Of a stretch of 12,528 nt of DNA, positions 1 through 7,778 are shown piece by piece. The position numbers were made by a program, and so were the translations under genes. The stretch comes from an uncultured Rubrobacteraceae bacterium (GTDB lineage Bacteria; Actinomycetota; Rubrobacteria; Rubrobacterales; Rubrobacteraceae). How positions within the stretch are numbered: the first letter of the stretch is position 1; each line of letters begins with the position of its first letter. The DNA is taken from contig CADCUZ010000054.1 in NCBI GenBank assembly GCA_902806015.1, positions 1-12,528 of the forward strand, given 5' to 3'. The notes under the pieces were generated by a model. The model did no database searches and was not told where the DNA came from. It worked only from the letters and a program-made list of their open reading frames with translations.

Positions 1-209
1 TCGACTACGTGGGTCTTGGACCATCCTTCGAACGCCGCTGTGGCGGCCTTGACGGCCCGGTCGACGTCTTCTATCGTCGAGAGGGGGGTCTGGGCTATGG
101 TCCGTCCGGTGGCCGGGTCGTAGACGGGCTCGGTCTCGCGGCCGTTGCCGCCTTCCCAGGAGCCCCCGATCAGGTTCCTCACCTCATAGCTTCTCTCGGA
201 TGCCTGCAC
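1..209 (-). CDS. mmsA: Aldehyde dehydrogenase, methylmalonate-semialdehyde type (5' end only)
   Basis: Only the first 69 codons are present; the gene runs off the left edge. The reading starts at a GTG (207-209) and contains LIGGSWEGG near residues 13-21, then VYDPATGRTIAQTPLST and EDVDRAVKAATAAFEGWS. This is the usual N-terminal segment of the aldehyde dehydrogenase superfamily. The run of NPATG-like, PLST and DVDRAV motifs is most like the CoA-acylating methylmalonate-semialdehyde dehydrogenases of valine, inositol and propionate-type metabolism, which yield propionyl- or acetyl-CoA with NAD+. The catalytic Cys and NAD-binding core lie outside the window, so the subtype is an inference. An AGGAGG ribosome site sits 7 bases upstream of the GTG. 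The phasin-like gene ends 66 bases upstream on the same strand, so co-transcription is likely. Confidence 0.75.
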   Translation of the reverse strand, partial: MQASERSYEVRNLIGGSWEGGNGRETEPVYDPATGRTIAQTPLSTIEDVDRAVKAATAAFEGWSKTHVV

Positions 210-216
210 TTCTACG

Positions 217-222
217 CCTCCT
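217..222 (-). promoter_or_regulatory. Ribosome binding site deciding the GTG start of the aldehyde dehydrogenase
   Basis: Read on the minus strand, an AGGAGG core lies 7 bases before GTG 207-209. There is no better ATG nearby in the same frame, so this site fixes the start. Confidence 0.7.
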
Positions 223-275
223 TTACCGGCGCGGGGGTGTCTTCCCGCCCCACGAACGTCGGTCGCCCTGGTCGC

Positions 276-818
276 CTACTCGCCGCCCCTGCGGAACGTC
301 TCCAGGTTCTTCTGGTAGAGGGTGAACGGGGCGTTCATGAGGTTCGCGTAGCTCTCCGTCGCCTCGGCCAGCATCTTCTGGAAGGCCTCCATCTGCTGCT
401 GGGATCCCTCCACCATCCCGCGGGCGATGGCCTGGTTGCTCTCTACCTGGCTGCGCAGCTCACCGGTGACCTTCTCGAAGAAGCCCTGCGTGAGCTCCGT
501 GTTCTTTTCCTGGAGCGTGGTGACCTTCTCTACGACCTCCTTGTACGACTCCATGCTCTCGGCGAGGGCCCTGTTGGTGCGGGTCTGGGCCTCCAGGGAC
601 TCGTCCACCACCTTGACGTAGGACTCCATCGCCCGGGTCAGCGCCCGGTTCGTCTCGGCCTGGCTCTCTAGCAGCCCGGTGAGGCTCTCGGCCCAGTCCT
701 GGGCGAGGCCCACGTTCCTCTGCTGGGCGTCCACCGCGCTCTGCACCACCGTTCGGTACGACTCGCCGAACGCGCCCGCCAGGTTCCCGGCCGCCCCGGC
801 CTGCTCTTTTTCGGACAC
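276..818 (-). CDS. Phasin-like amphipathic coiled-coil protein
   Basis: A 180-residue acidic helical protein starting at GTG (816-818), with a GGGAGG ribosome site ending 7 bases upstream. It has no signal peptide or membrane segment. It is rich in Gln, Glu, Ala and Asn and lacks Cys and Trp-rich folds, apart from one Trp near residue 42. Residues 50-74 and 75-99 are a tandem 25-residue duplication (both contain TNRAL, MESY and VV at matching places), and a looser third copy starts at residue 121 (SQVESNQAIARGM). The C-terminal stretch NAPFTLYQKNLETF resembles phasins and other granule-surface proteins, in which amphipathic helices coat polyhydroxyalkanoate inclusions. The neighbouring downstream aldehyde dehydrogenase, which would feed acyl-CoA pools, fits such a role but does not prove it. 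Phasin function is an inference; another helical cytoplasmic scaffold or stress protein is possible. Confidence 0.6.
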   Translation of the reverse strand: MSEKEQAGAAGNLAGAFGESYRTVVQSAVDAQQRNVGLAQDWAESLTGLLESQAETNRALTRAMESYVKVVDESLEAQTRTNRALAESMESYKEVVEKVTTLQEKNTELTQGFFEKVTGELRSQVESNQAIARGMVEGSQQQMEAFQKMLAEATESYANLMNAPFTLYQKNLETFRRGGE

Positions 819-851
819 CGTTGTTCCTCCCTATCGCCGCCCTCCGCAGGT

Positions 852-857
852 ATTCTA
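852..857 (-). promoter_or_regulatory. Candidate -10 box of the phasin-like gene
   Basis: The hexamer TAGAAT (read on the minus strand) matches TANNNT and would start transcription about 25-30 bases before the GTG start. I see no convincing -35 box at normal spacing; TTGGAG lies 21 bases upstream, which is too far. The hexamer overlaps the TAG that closes the broken reading frame at 855-1223. Confidence 0.4.
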
Positions 858-1223
858 AAGCAATCGGCGCGATGTACGCTCCAAGACCGGGGTATTGGCC
901 ACCGGCTTTTGGTCACCGACTTGCGGCCCCCACCGCCCCCCTCCCCTCCGCACAGAATCGCAGCCGGGTGGGGGCGCGAGGCGCGGGCTCATGGTGTAGG
1001 AACCGTGGAAGTACCCGAGGTGCCGGTGAGCGGGCTCCTCCCAGATGCCGTGCACCCGTCCGACGGCCCCTTCGGCGTTCAGGAGAGGCCCGTGGTGCGC
1101 GTTCAGGACGCCCGGCTCGAAGCCGCCGCCCACGAACTCGACCCTATGGGGCCGGATCTGGCCCTCCAAGAAGGGCGCCGGGTCGTTCAACCGCGCCCAG
1201 ACGCGCCCGATGGGATGCCCCAC
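855..1223 (-). pseudogene. Broken small gene, possibly SRPBCC (polyketide cyclase/START-like) family
   Basis: From a GTG at 1221-1223 the first ~80 codons have almost exclusively G/C third bases and read like a folded protein: PIGRVWARLNDPAPFLEG, then HRVEFVGGGFEPG, LNAHHGPLLN and GYFHGSYTMSPRL. The pattern of an xxVWxxLNDP helix followed by strands resembles SRPBCC-type ligand-binding proteins, but this is a weak recognition. After about position 985 the codon pattern collapses (PGCDSVRRGGG...) and the frame runs to a TAG inside the phasin promoter. Upstream of the GTG the same frame stays open but looks non-coding, and no good ribosome site is present. The piece is shorter than the ~140-150 residues usual for that fold. 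I read it as a gene that has lost both ends. It sits just downstream of the radical SAM gene on the same strand. Confidence 0.4.
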
Positions 1224-1317
1224 GAAAACGCGCTCCGGAGGGCGTGCTTGACGAAGCCCTCCGGGCGCCTGCTGGCATCGCGGCCGCGCCCGCCAGTCCG
1301 ACGAAGTGGGTTGCGGC

Positions 1318-2415
1318 TCAGAAAGCGTACCTTATCCCGCAGTACGGCATCTTCTCCAAGATGAGCGCGCGCAACTCCCGCACGAGGCCCCGCTTCAGGT
1401 TCCGCTCGTAGCGCAGCACCCGCTCGCCGCTCGCCTGCGAGGTCTTGTGCTCCTGCACGTCGGGCCGCCACAAGGCCTTCTCCCCCTCTGGGTGCCAGGA
1501 GAGGTTCACGTTGTGCAGATCCTCCGTGTGCGTCAGGAAGATGACCTCGGCGGCGAGCTGGGCCTTGGCCGCCGGGGAGAGCGCGGCGTCGAGCATCCCG
1601 AAGAGTTCCGCGTAGTCCCCAAGCCAGCCGTCCTCGAAGATAACCGGCCCGAAGTTCAAGTTCACCTCGTAACCCGCCTCGACAAAGTCGTTTATGGCCG
1701 CGATGCGCCGCTCCACCGGCGACGTCCGCACGTCCACGAGCTTCGAGATCTCCGGCGGCATGAGCGAGAACCGCAGGCGCGTCTTGCGATGCGGGTCGTA
1801 GTCCAGTAACTCGCGGTTCACGAACTTCGTGGCGAAGGTCGCCTTCGCGTTCGGCAGACCGCGGAAGAGGCCCACCGCGTCCCGGATGTTCCCCGAGACG
1901 GCGGCGTCGACCGAGAGGTCGCTGTTAGTCCCCAGCTCGTAGACCCAGAGGTCCGGGTCCGCCTGCGTACCCTCGAATTTGAAGCCCTGCCTCGCGGCGT
2001 GACGCTCGACGGCGCCCAGGATGTCCCCGCTGTTGACGAATGTGGTTATCGGGTTGGCGTAGCCCTTGCGCCGAGCCACGTAGCAGTACGAGCAGGCCAT
2101 CGCGCAACCGTTCGCCTGTGAAGGCGCGATAAAGTCCGCGCTGCGGTAGAAAGAACGGATACCGAGCCCCTTCTTGGTCCCGAGCACCAGCACGGTTTTC
2201 TTGTTGCGGTTCCAATCCCCTACGCCGTCTGCGTCCCCGTGGAGCCCGGCTATGTTCCAGTGCGAGGGAACCTCGACGCGCTCGGCGTCCGGGAAGCGGG
2301 CCAGAATCTCACGCCCCCTCGCCCAGTCGGCGACGTTCGGCTCGTGGTAGATCTTCTCAACCCGCAATAGCCCCTCGGCGGGTGCCGGTACCACCGTTTT
2401 CGTCTCTCCGCCCAC
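1318..2415 (-). CDS. Spore photoproduct lyase family radical SAM protein
   Basis: A 365-residue protein with one CxxxCxxC cluster motif at Cys104, Cys108 and Cys111 (CAMACSYCY), the spacing used by radical SAM enzymes including spore photoproduct lyase, which binds a [4Fe-4S] cluster and S-adenosylmethionine. Other family-like segments are FATKF near residue 196, RLRFSLMPPEIS, TSPVERRIAAINDFVEAGYEVNLNFGPVI and FEDGWLGDY, which follow the order of the Bacillus enzyme. Bacillus spore photoproduct lyase repairs 5-thyminyl-5,6-dihydrothymine in spore DNA. The position of its hydrogen-donor Cys141 seems to be Thr163 here (ELGTNSD against EGSCTSD from memory), and no other Cys occurs until residue 360. 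It is therefore probably a member of the wider family found in bacteria that do not form endospores, with an unproven substrate. The GTG start at 2413-2415 fits a TAGACT box 6 bases upstream (leaderless). GTG at 2392-2394, behind GGAG, is the alternative start. Confidence 0.85.
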   Translation of the reverse strand: MGGETKTVVPAPAEGLLRVEKIYHEPNVADWARGREILARFPDAERVEVPSHWNIAGLHGDADGVGDWNRNKKTVLVLGTKKGLGIRSFYRSADFIAPSQANGCAMACSYCYVARRKGYANPITTFVNSGDILGAVERHAARQGFKFEGTQADPDLWVYELGTNSDLSVDAAVSGNIRDAVGLFRGLPNAKATFATKFVNRELLDYDPHRKTRLRFSLMPPEISKLVDVRTSPVERRIAAINDFVEAGYEVNLNFGPVIFEDGWLGDYAELFGMLDAALSPAAKAQLAAEVIFLTHTEDLHNVNLSWHPEGEKALWRPDVQEHKTSQASGERVLRYERNLKRGLVRELRALILEKMPYCGIRYAF

Positions 2416-2421
2416 ACCGGA

Positions 2422-2427
2422 AGTCTA
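2422..2427 (-). promoter_or_regulatory. Candidate leaderless promoter (-10 box) of the radical SAM gene
   Basis: TAGACT on the minus strand matches TANNNT and is followed by exactly 6 bases and then the GTG start. This is the spacing of leaderless actinobacterial genes, in which the transcript begins at the start codon. No ribosome site precedes that GTG, which agrees. The -35 region is weak (TTACTG, about 19 bases upstream). Confidence 0.45.
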
Positions 2428-2471
2428 AGGAAAACCTCAAACCTGGCAGTAAGCCCTAACACCCCGGCTAC

Positions 2472-2531
2472 CCCGGCTCCCCGGCCCGGCGGGTTAGCCG
2501 GGAAGCCGTCGGCTCCCGACGGGCGAAGCCC
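2472..2531 (-). terminator. Hairpin cluster downstream of the cupin gene, possible terminator
   Basis: Three inverted repeats overlap here. CCGTCGG-ctc-CCGACGG (2506-2522) is a perfect 7-bp stem with a 3-base loop. GGGC-gaa-GCCC (2521-2531) is a smaller one. CCCGGCT (2472-2478) pairs with AGCCGGG (2496-2502). They lie in the 130-base spacer between the cupin stop and the next gene's promoter. No T-run follows, so factor-independent termination is uncertain. The left part also carries a near-tandem copy of CCCCGGCT (2462-2469 and 2471-2478). Confidence 0.4.
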
Positions 2532-2547
2532 GAAGCCTTGGCGCTGC

Positions 2548-2892
2548 TTATCCTTCGTCGCGGCCGTGGACCTCGGCCGGCGGGCTCGTCGCCTCGACGG
2601 CGGTAAAGCTCTCCAAGATGTTGTAGGTGTGTGAGGCGCCCTTGGGGACGAGCCACGAATCCCCAGGCTCCAGCAGGACCACCTGGCCTTCGAGGTGCAA
2701 CTCGGCGCGGCCCCCTATGACGTAGCCGACCGTCTCGTAGTCGCGGCGAGCCTCCGGCTTGGGTTCTGAGGGGTCCTCACTGTCCCACAGGCGCATCGAG
2801 ACGGACTTGCCGTCGGCGAGGTACTTCTGGCCCATCTCGCCCTTTGGGGATGTCTTCGAGCTTACCTTCTTTACGGTCTTGTCCTCGGTCAC
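2548..2892 (-). CDS. Small cupin-domain protein
   Basis: A 114-residue single-domain protein. The start chosen is GTG 2890-2892, because GAGGAG lies 6 bases upstream; a TTG 13 codons earlier (2929-2931) has no comparable site. The second cupin motif is complete: G77-DSWLV-P83-KG-AS-H88-TYN91. The first motif region (DYETVGYVIGGRAELHLEG, residues 51-69) keeps the strand pattern but lacks the usual HxH metal ligands, so metal binding would be incomplete and the protein may be a ligand-binding or non-catalytic cupin. The N-terminus is Lys/Ser-rich and probably flexible. It is a single gene on the minus strand between the flavin reductase remains and the hairpin cluster. Cupin fold is firm; function is unknown. 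Confidence 0.85.
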   Translation of the reverse strand: MTEDKTVKKVSSKTSPKGEMGQKYLADGKSVSMRLWDSEDPSEPKPEARRDYETVGYVIGGRAELHLEGQVVLLEPGDSWLVPKGASHTYNILESFTAVEATSPPAEVHGRDEG

Positions 2893-2898
2893 GGGATG

Positions 2899-2904
2899 CT
2901 CCTC
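2899..2904 (-). promoter_or_regulatory. Ribosome binding site setting the cupin start
   Basis: GAGGAG on the minus strand, 6 bases before GTG 2890-2892, favours the shorter 114-residue product over the longer TTG-initiated reading. Confidence 0.7.
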
Positions 2905-2969
2905 GCCTTCTAGCGTTTCGGGTCTGGTCAAGCTTACCCGGGTTCCGGGAAGGTTATTCTTCGGAGGTC

Positions 2970-3420
2970 TCAGGCGGGTAGGTCGAAGATCGTCTCGACC
3001 TTCGTGTAGTCGCCGGCCAGGCGTCCGAGCAGCCGGAGCGTTGCGAGGTCTATGCGGCCGTTGTCACCGTGTAGAGGTCTTCGCGGACGTGGAAGCGGAC
3101 AGGGCGGCCGATGGCGAGGTGATCCGAGCCAAGAGGCAGGACGCGATCCAGAAGACACTCCATACTCACCCCGCCTCCCCACCCTCGGCACCCCCACTAC
3201 CCCGCGCGGGGCCGGCCTTCCCGAACTCGTCGGCCTCGGACGGGTGGCTCCCGGAGGACTAGTGTATGGCGTTGGAGAGCGGCAGCGAGACCATGTTAAC
3301 GACGAACTCGCCGGTCTTCTCGATGCTGTTTGGGGTATCCTTCGTCGGCCGGTCCTCGGAGGTGCGCGGGCCGATGCTGATGCAGATCATAGGCGCGTTC
3401 GCACCGGCCTCCGGTCGAAC
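2970..3420 (-). pseudogene. Flavin reductase (FMN-binding split-barrel) remnant
   Basis: Three pieces in different frames add up to most of a flavin reductase-like protein. Piece 1 (about 3396-3262) reads MICISIGPRTSEDRPTKDTP then TGEFVVNMVSLPLSNAIH and hits an in-frame TAG at 3259-3261; the same frame continues with HPSEADEFGKAG before fading. Piece 2 (about 3163-3070) reads MECLLDRVLPLG then HLAIGRPVRFHVREDLYT. Piece 3 (about 3065-2970) reads NGRIDLATLRLLGRLAGDYT then VETIFDLPA and a TGA. This is the normal order of motifs in the family, which binds FMN and often serves as the reductase of two-component monooxygenases. The N-terminal ~50 residues before the PPMI-like strand are absent. At least two frame changes and one stop make a functional product unlikely unless the sequence contains errors. 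Confidence 0.75.
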
Positions 3421-3437
3421 GGCTGTTTTCCGGGCCG

Positions 3438-3530
3438 CTAGCCCAGGCGCTTGGCGATCTCGGCGATGCCCTCCTCGTTGGCGCCCGGGGCGTACAGTGG
3501 CGGCGCCGGGTTGAGGTCGGGGGAGTGTGG
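3438..3530 (-). pseudogene. Coding-like C-terminal scrap downstream of pckA
   Basis: Directly after the pckA stop, and in the same frame, about 30 codons read PDLNPAPPLYAPGANEEG then IAEIAKRLG and a TAG. Nearly every third base is G or C, as in real genes here, and the end looks like a natural C-terminus. There is no start codon or ribosome site, so it is either the tail of a deleted gene or pckA read beyond its TGA. I do not recognise the family. Confidence 0.3.
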
Positions 3531-5150
<1,620 letters not shown>

Positions 5151-5210
5151 GTTTTCCCCTTCGCGAGTTACCCGTTGCGCGCGACGATAGGCCGCCGCGA
5201 CGCACGCGGA

Positions 5211-5216
5211 ATTCTA
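5211..5216 (-). promoter_or_regulatory. Candidate -10 box of pckA
   Basis: TAGAAT on the minus strand, about 60 bases upstream of the pckA ATG, is identical to the boxes before the phasin-like gene and the FAD oxidoreductase gene. No good -35 box is visible. It would leave a 5' leader of about 54 bases. Confidence 0.35.
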
Positions 5217-5335
5217 GCAAACGCCCGATTCTCACGCCGCCGCGACGCGGGAGGGTGTGGGGCCGCGTCGGGGCCGTTTTCATGATTCGGCGCAGGGGTA
5301 GGTATGTTGTGATAGTAGGTGGATAAAGTTTTTTT

Positions 5336-5341
5336 GGGAGG
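5336..5341 (+). promoter_or_regulatory. Ribosome binding site of transketolase
   Basis: GGGAGG follows a run of seven T. It lies 6 bases before GTG 5348-5350 and only 3 bases before the adjacent GTG 5345-5347, so the second GTG is the better start. A possible -10 hexamer TATGTT is at 5303-5308, without a clear -35 box. Confidence 0.65.
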
Positions 5342-5347
5342 TAAGTG

Positions 5348-7222
5348 GTGACGCAGCAGATAGACCAGCGGACCGCCGGGTCCGAGGAGTGGCGCGCGCT
5401 CGCCCAGCAACTGCGCGCGGACAGCATCCGCGCGAGCACCGGCGCGAACTCGGGCCATCCGACCTCTTCGATGTCGGCGGCGGACCTCATGAGCGTGCTC
5501 ATGAGCAAGTACCTGCGCTACGATTTCGGCGCCCCAGAGAACCCGGGCAACGACCACCTAATATTCTCCAAGGGCCACGCCTCCCCCCTGCTCTACTCGA
5601 TGTACAAGGCCGCCGGCGCCATCACCGACGAGGAGCTGATGACCTTCCGCGAGTTCGGCAGCCGCCTGCAGGGCCACCCGACACCGGCACTCCCCTGGGT
5701 CGACGTCGCCACGGGCTCACTGGGACAGGGGCTTCCCATAGGCGTGGGCGTGGCCCTCGCCGGCAAGTACCTCGACGAGGTACCCTACCGGGTTTGGGTG
5801 CTCTGCGGCGACTCGGAGATGGCGGAGGGCTCGATGTGGGAGGCCTTCCAGCACGCCTCCTTCTACAAGCTGGACAACCTCGTCGCCATCCTCGACATGA
5901 ACCGCCTCGGCCAGACGCGCGAGACCATGGACGGCTGGAACGGCGACCACTACGTTAACCGCGCTCGCGCCTTCGGCTGGCACGCCATAGAGGTAGACGG
6001 CCACGACCCGGAAGCCGTTGACGGGTCCTATTCCGAGGCCCTGGAGAACGACGGCCCCACCCTGATCGTCGCCAAGACCAAGAAGGGCTACGGCGTCTCG
6101 TTCCTCGAAGATGTGGACGGCATGCACGGCAAGCCGGTGACGCCCGACCGGGAGGCGAAGGCCCTCGAAGAGCTCGGCGGCACCAACGACCTGCGCGTCG
6201 ACGTGCACAAGCCGGATGGGACAGCGTCCACGGGCGGCGGGTCCACCGGAGACGTCGAGCTTCCGACGTGGGAGCTCGGCGACGAGGAGGCGACCCGCGG
6301 CGCCTACGGGGCCGCCCTCCAGGCGCTCGGCGCCGCCAGGGGGGACGTCGTCGCCCTCGACGGCGAAGTCAGCAACTCCACCTACTCCCAGAAGTTCGCC
6401 GAGGAGTACCCGGAGAGGTACTTCGAGATGTTCATCGCCGAGCAGCAGTTGCTCGCCGCGGCGGTCGGGATGAGCGTGCGTAACTACGTGCCCTTCGCCT
6501 CCACCTTCGCGGCGTTTTTCTCTCGCGCCTACGACTTTATCCGGATGGCCGCCATAAGCGGCGCCGACCTCAGGCTCAGCGGCTCTCACGCCGGCGTCTC
6601 CATCGGCGAGGACGGCCCCTCCCAGATGGCCCTTGAAGACATCGCCATGATGCGCGCCGTCCACGGCTCGACAGTCCTGCAGCCGTGCGACGCCAACCAG
6701 ACCGCCAAGCTCGTCGCCCAGATGGCCGACACAAGCGGGATAAGCTTCCTGAGGACCTTGCGCCCGAAGACCCCCGTCATCTACGGCGCCGACGAGCAGT
6801 TCCCCATCGGCGGCAGCAAGGTTGTCCATTCTTCCGAAGACGACGTGGTAACGGTCGTCGGGTCCGGCATCACCGTCCACGAGGCCCTAAAGGCCGCGGA
6901 CGTCCTGGCCGGCGAGGAGACGGCCATCCGCATCGTGGACTGCTACTCCATCAAGCCCATCGACGCCGCCGGCATCGGGGCCGCCGTCCGCGCGACCGGC
7001 AACAAGGTAGTCGTCGCGGAGGACCACTGGCCAGAGGGAGGCGTCGGTGAGGCCGTCCTCTCCGCCTTGGCCGAGACCGGCGGAGAGCCCGTCGAGTTCA
7101 GGCATCTGGCCGTCACCAAGATGCCCGGCTCCGGCAAGTCAGAGGAACTGATGGGCTCCCACGGCATAGACGCCGCCCACATCGCCGACGCCGTACGAAG
7201 CCTGCTGGGCGCCTCGCGGTAA
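5348..7222 (+). CDS. tkt: Transketolase, short animal-type form
   Basis: A 624-residue enzyme (625 if the adjacent upstream GTG is used) that moves two-carbon units between sugar phosphates with thiamine diphosphate, in the pentose phosphate pathway. N-terminal cofactor domain: SGHPTS (35-40), KGHASP (75-80), GSLGQGLP (123-130), then GDSEMAEGSMWEA (154-166) and DMNRLGQ (183-189), the diphosphate/Mg site. HGKP at 260-263 matches the active-site His. A Gly/Ser/Thr-rich linker (290-303) joins the pyrimidine domain, where Glu365 in FIAEQ is the catalytic glutamate. The C-terminal domain begins near residue 490. The sequence follows mammalian transketolase (about 623 residues, HPTS, ATGSLGQGL, YKLDNLVAILD.NRLGQ) rather than the ~660-residue bacterial/yeast form. 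Ser replaces Gly in the usual GDG triplet. A single gene, ending inside a strong hairpin. Confidence 0.95.
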   Translation: MTQQIDQRTAGSEEWRALAQQLRADSIRASTGANSGHPTSSMSAADLMSVLMSKYLRYDFGAPENPGNDHLIFSKGHASPLLYSMYKAAGAITDEELMTFREFGSRLQGHPTPALPWVDVATGSLGQGLPIGVGVALAGKYLDEVPYRVWVLCGDSEMAEGSMWEAFQHASFYKLDNLVAILDMNRLGQTRETMDGWNGDHYVNRARAFGWHAIEVDGHDPEAVDGSYSEALENDGPTLIVAKTKKGYGVSFLEDVDGMHGKPVTPDREAKALEELGGTNDLRVDVHKPDGTASTGGGSTGDVELPTWELGDEEATRGAYGAALQALGAARGDVVALDGEVSNSTYSQKFAEEYPERYFEMFIAEQQLLAAAVGMSVRNYVPFASTFAAFFSRAYDFIRMAAISGADLRLSGSHAGVSIGEDGPSQMALEDIAMMRAVHGSTVLQPCDANQTAKLVAQMADTSGISFLRTLRPKTPVIYGADEQFPIGGSKVVHSSEDDVVTVVGSGITVHEALKAADVLAGEETAIRIVDCYSIKPIDAAGIGAAVRATGNKVVVAEDHWPEGGVGEAVLSALAETGGEPVEFRHLAVTKMPGSGKSEELMGSHGIDAAHIADAVRSLLGASR

Positions 7223-7232
7223 ACCGCGAGGC
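7211..7232 (+). terminator. 10-bp perfect inverted repeat around the transketolase stop codon
   Basis: GCCTCGCGGT (7211-7220) and ACCGCGAGGC (7223-7232) are perfect complements separated only by the last two bases of the TAA stop. In RNA the loop must open to about 4 bases, leaving a 9-bp stem. No T-run follows directly. Confidence 0.5.
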
Positions 7233-7260
7233 ACGCTTTCAGCGCTCAGCGCGTCCTCTG

Positions 7261-7292
7261 GGGCCCGGTGGTTCTCACCGGGCCCTCTCTTG
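7261..7292 (+). terminator. Rho-independent-like terminator of transketolase
   Basis: GGGCCCGGTG (7261-7270), loop GTTCT, then CACCGGGCCC (7276-7285): a perfect 10-bp stem followed by TCTCTTGAT. The tail is only partly T-rich but the stem is very stable. Being second in series after 7211-7232, it probably ends the transcript. Confidence 0.75.
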
Positions 7293-7395
7293 ATCCGAAA
7301 AAGCCGCGCCCCCTTCGCCCCACCGCAGCGCTGGCCGGAAACGCCCCGAACCGTCACGAGCTTCTGCCCTAGCCGCCTACGGATGCTACCCACGC

Positions 7396-7727
7396 CTAAG
7401 CACCCTTCGCAAGCGCATGGTGCCATACCTGGCCCATGCTCTCGCGGTATCCTTCTACGTCGTCGGCGTCGGGGTCTACCTCCAGGCGGGCGGCCACCTC
7501 CTCGAGGGTCCGCACCTTCTCCGCTATCGGCAGCGCGAGGGCAGAGAGCAGCTCGGACGCATCGAGCCCCATCTCCTCGTCGCAAAACGCGGCGAACGCG
7601 GACCACACGGAAAGCCCCTCGCGGGCCATCTCGCGCTCCAGCCCGTCGAGCGCGCCATGACGTCCAGGCGGAAACGCTCCTCCGGCGTGAGTCGGTCGTA
7701 ATGCCTGTGTAGTCCGTTCTTGCTCAT
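7396..7727 (-). pseudogene. Frameshifted small helical protein of unknown function
   Basis: Two adjacent minus-strand frames join into one plausible protein of about 110 residues. It starts at ATG 7725-7727 with MSKNGLHRHYDRLTPEERFRLDVMA, and the next frame continues ALDGLEREMAREGLSVWSAF, then CDEEMGLDASELLSALALPIAEKVRTL and QVWHHALAKGA before the stop. The change of frame falls near 7657-7660 in GGCGCGCTC and is repaired by adding one base. Both halves have high G/C third positions. RLTPEERFRL resembles the opening of small uncharacterised proteins I associate with Rubrobacter, but I cannot name the family. A weak AAGGA site lies about 10 bases upstream of the ATG. It is divergent from the kinase remnant. 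It could be a true single-base deletion or a sequencing error. Confidence 0.5.
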
Positions 7728-7778
7728 CGGGTTTTCCGTCCTTTCACAACTCCCTCGAGGGCCTCCAGGCGCTCCGCC

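Noticed and set aside
9..671. Long plus-strand open frame (220 codons) across the aldehyde dehydrogenase and phasin-like genes
   Set aside because: It is the mirror of two minus-strand genes that have motifs and ribosome sites; its translation is Leu/Gly/Arg-rich with no family features.
909..1364. Plus-strand open frames in 821-1411
   Set aside because: Low-complexity Arg/Pro translations; the minus-strand reading at 855-1223 has better third-position bias and protein-like content.
2462..2478. Tandem CCCCGGCT copies as a repeat array or CRISPR-like element
   Set aside because: Only two short copies, easily explained by GC-rich sequence around hairpins.
5717..6880. 387-codon minus-strand open frame opposite transketolase
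   Set aside because: Antisense shadow caused by high GC; the plus strand carries clear transketolase motifs over the same bases.
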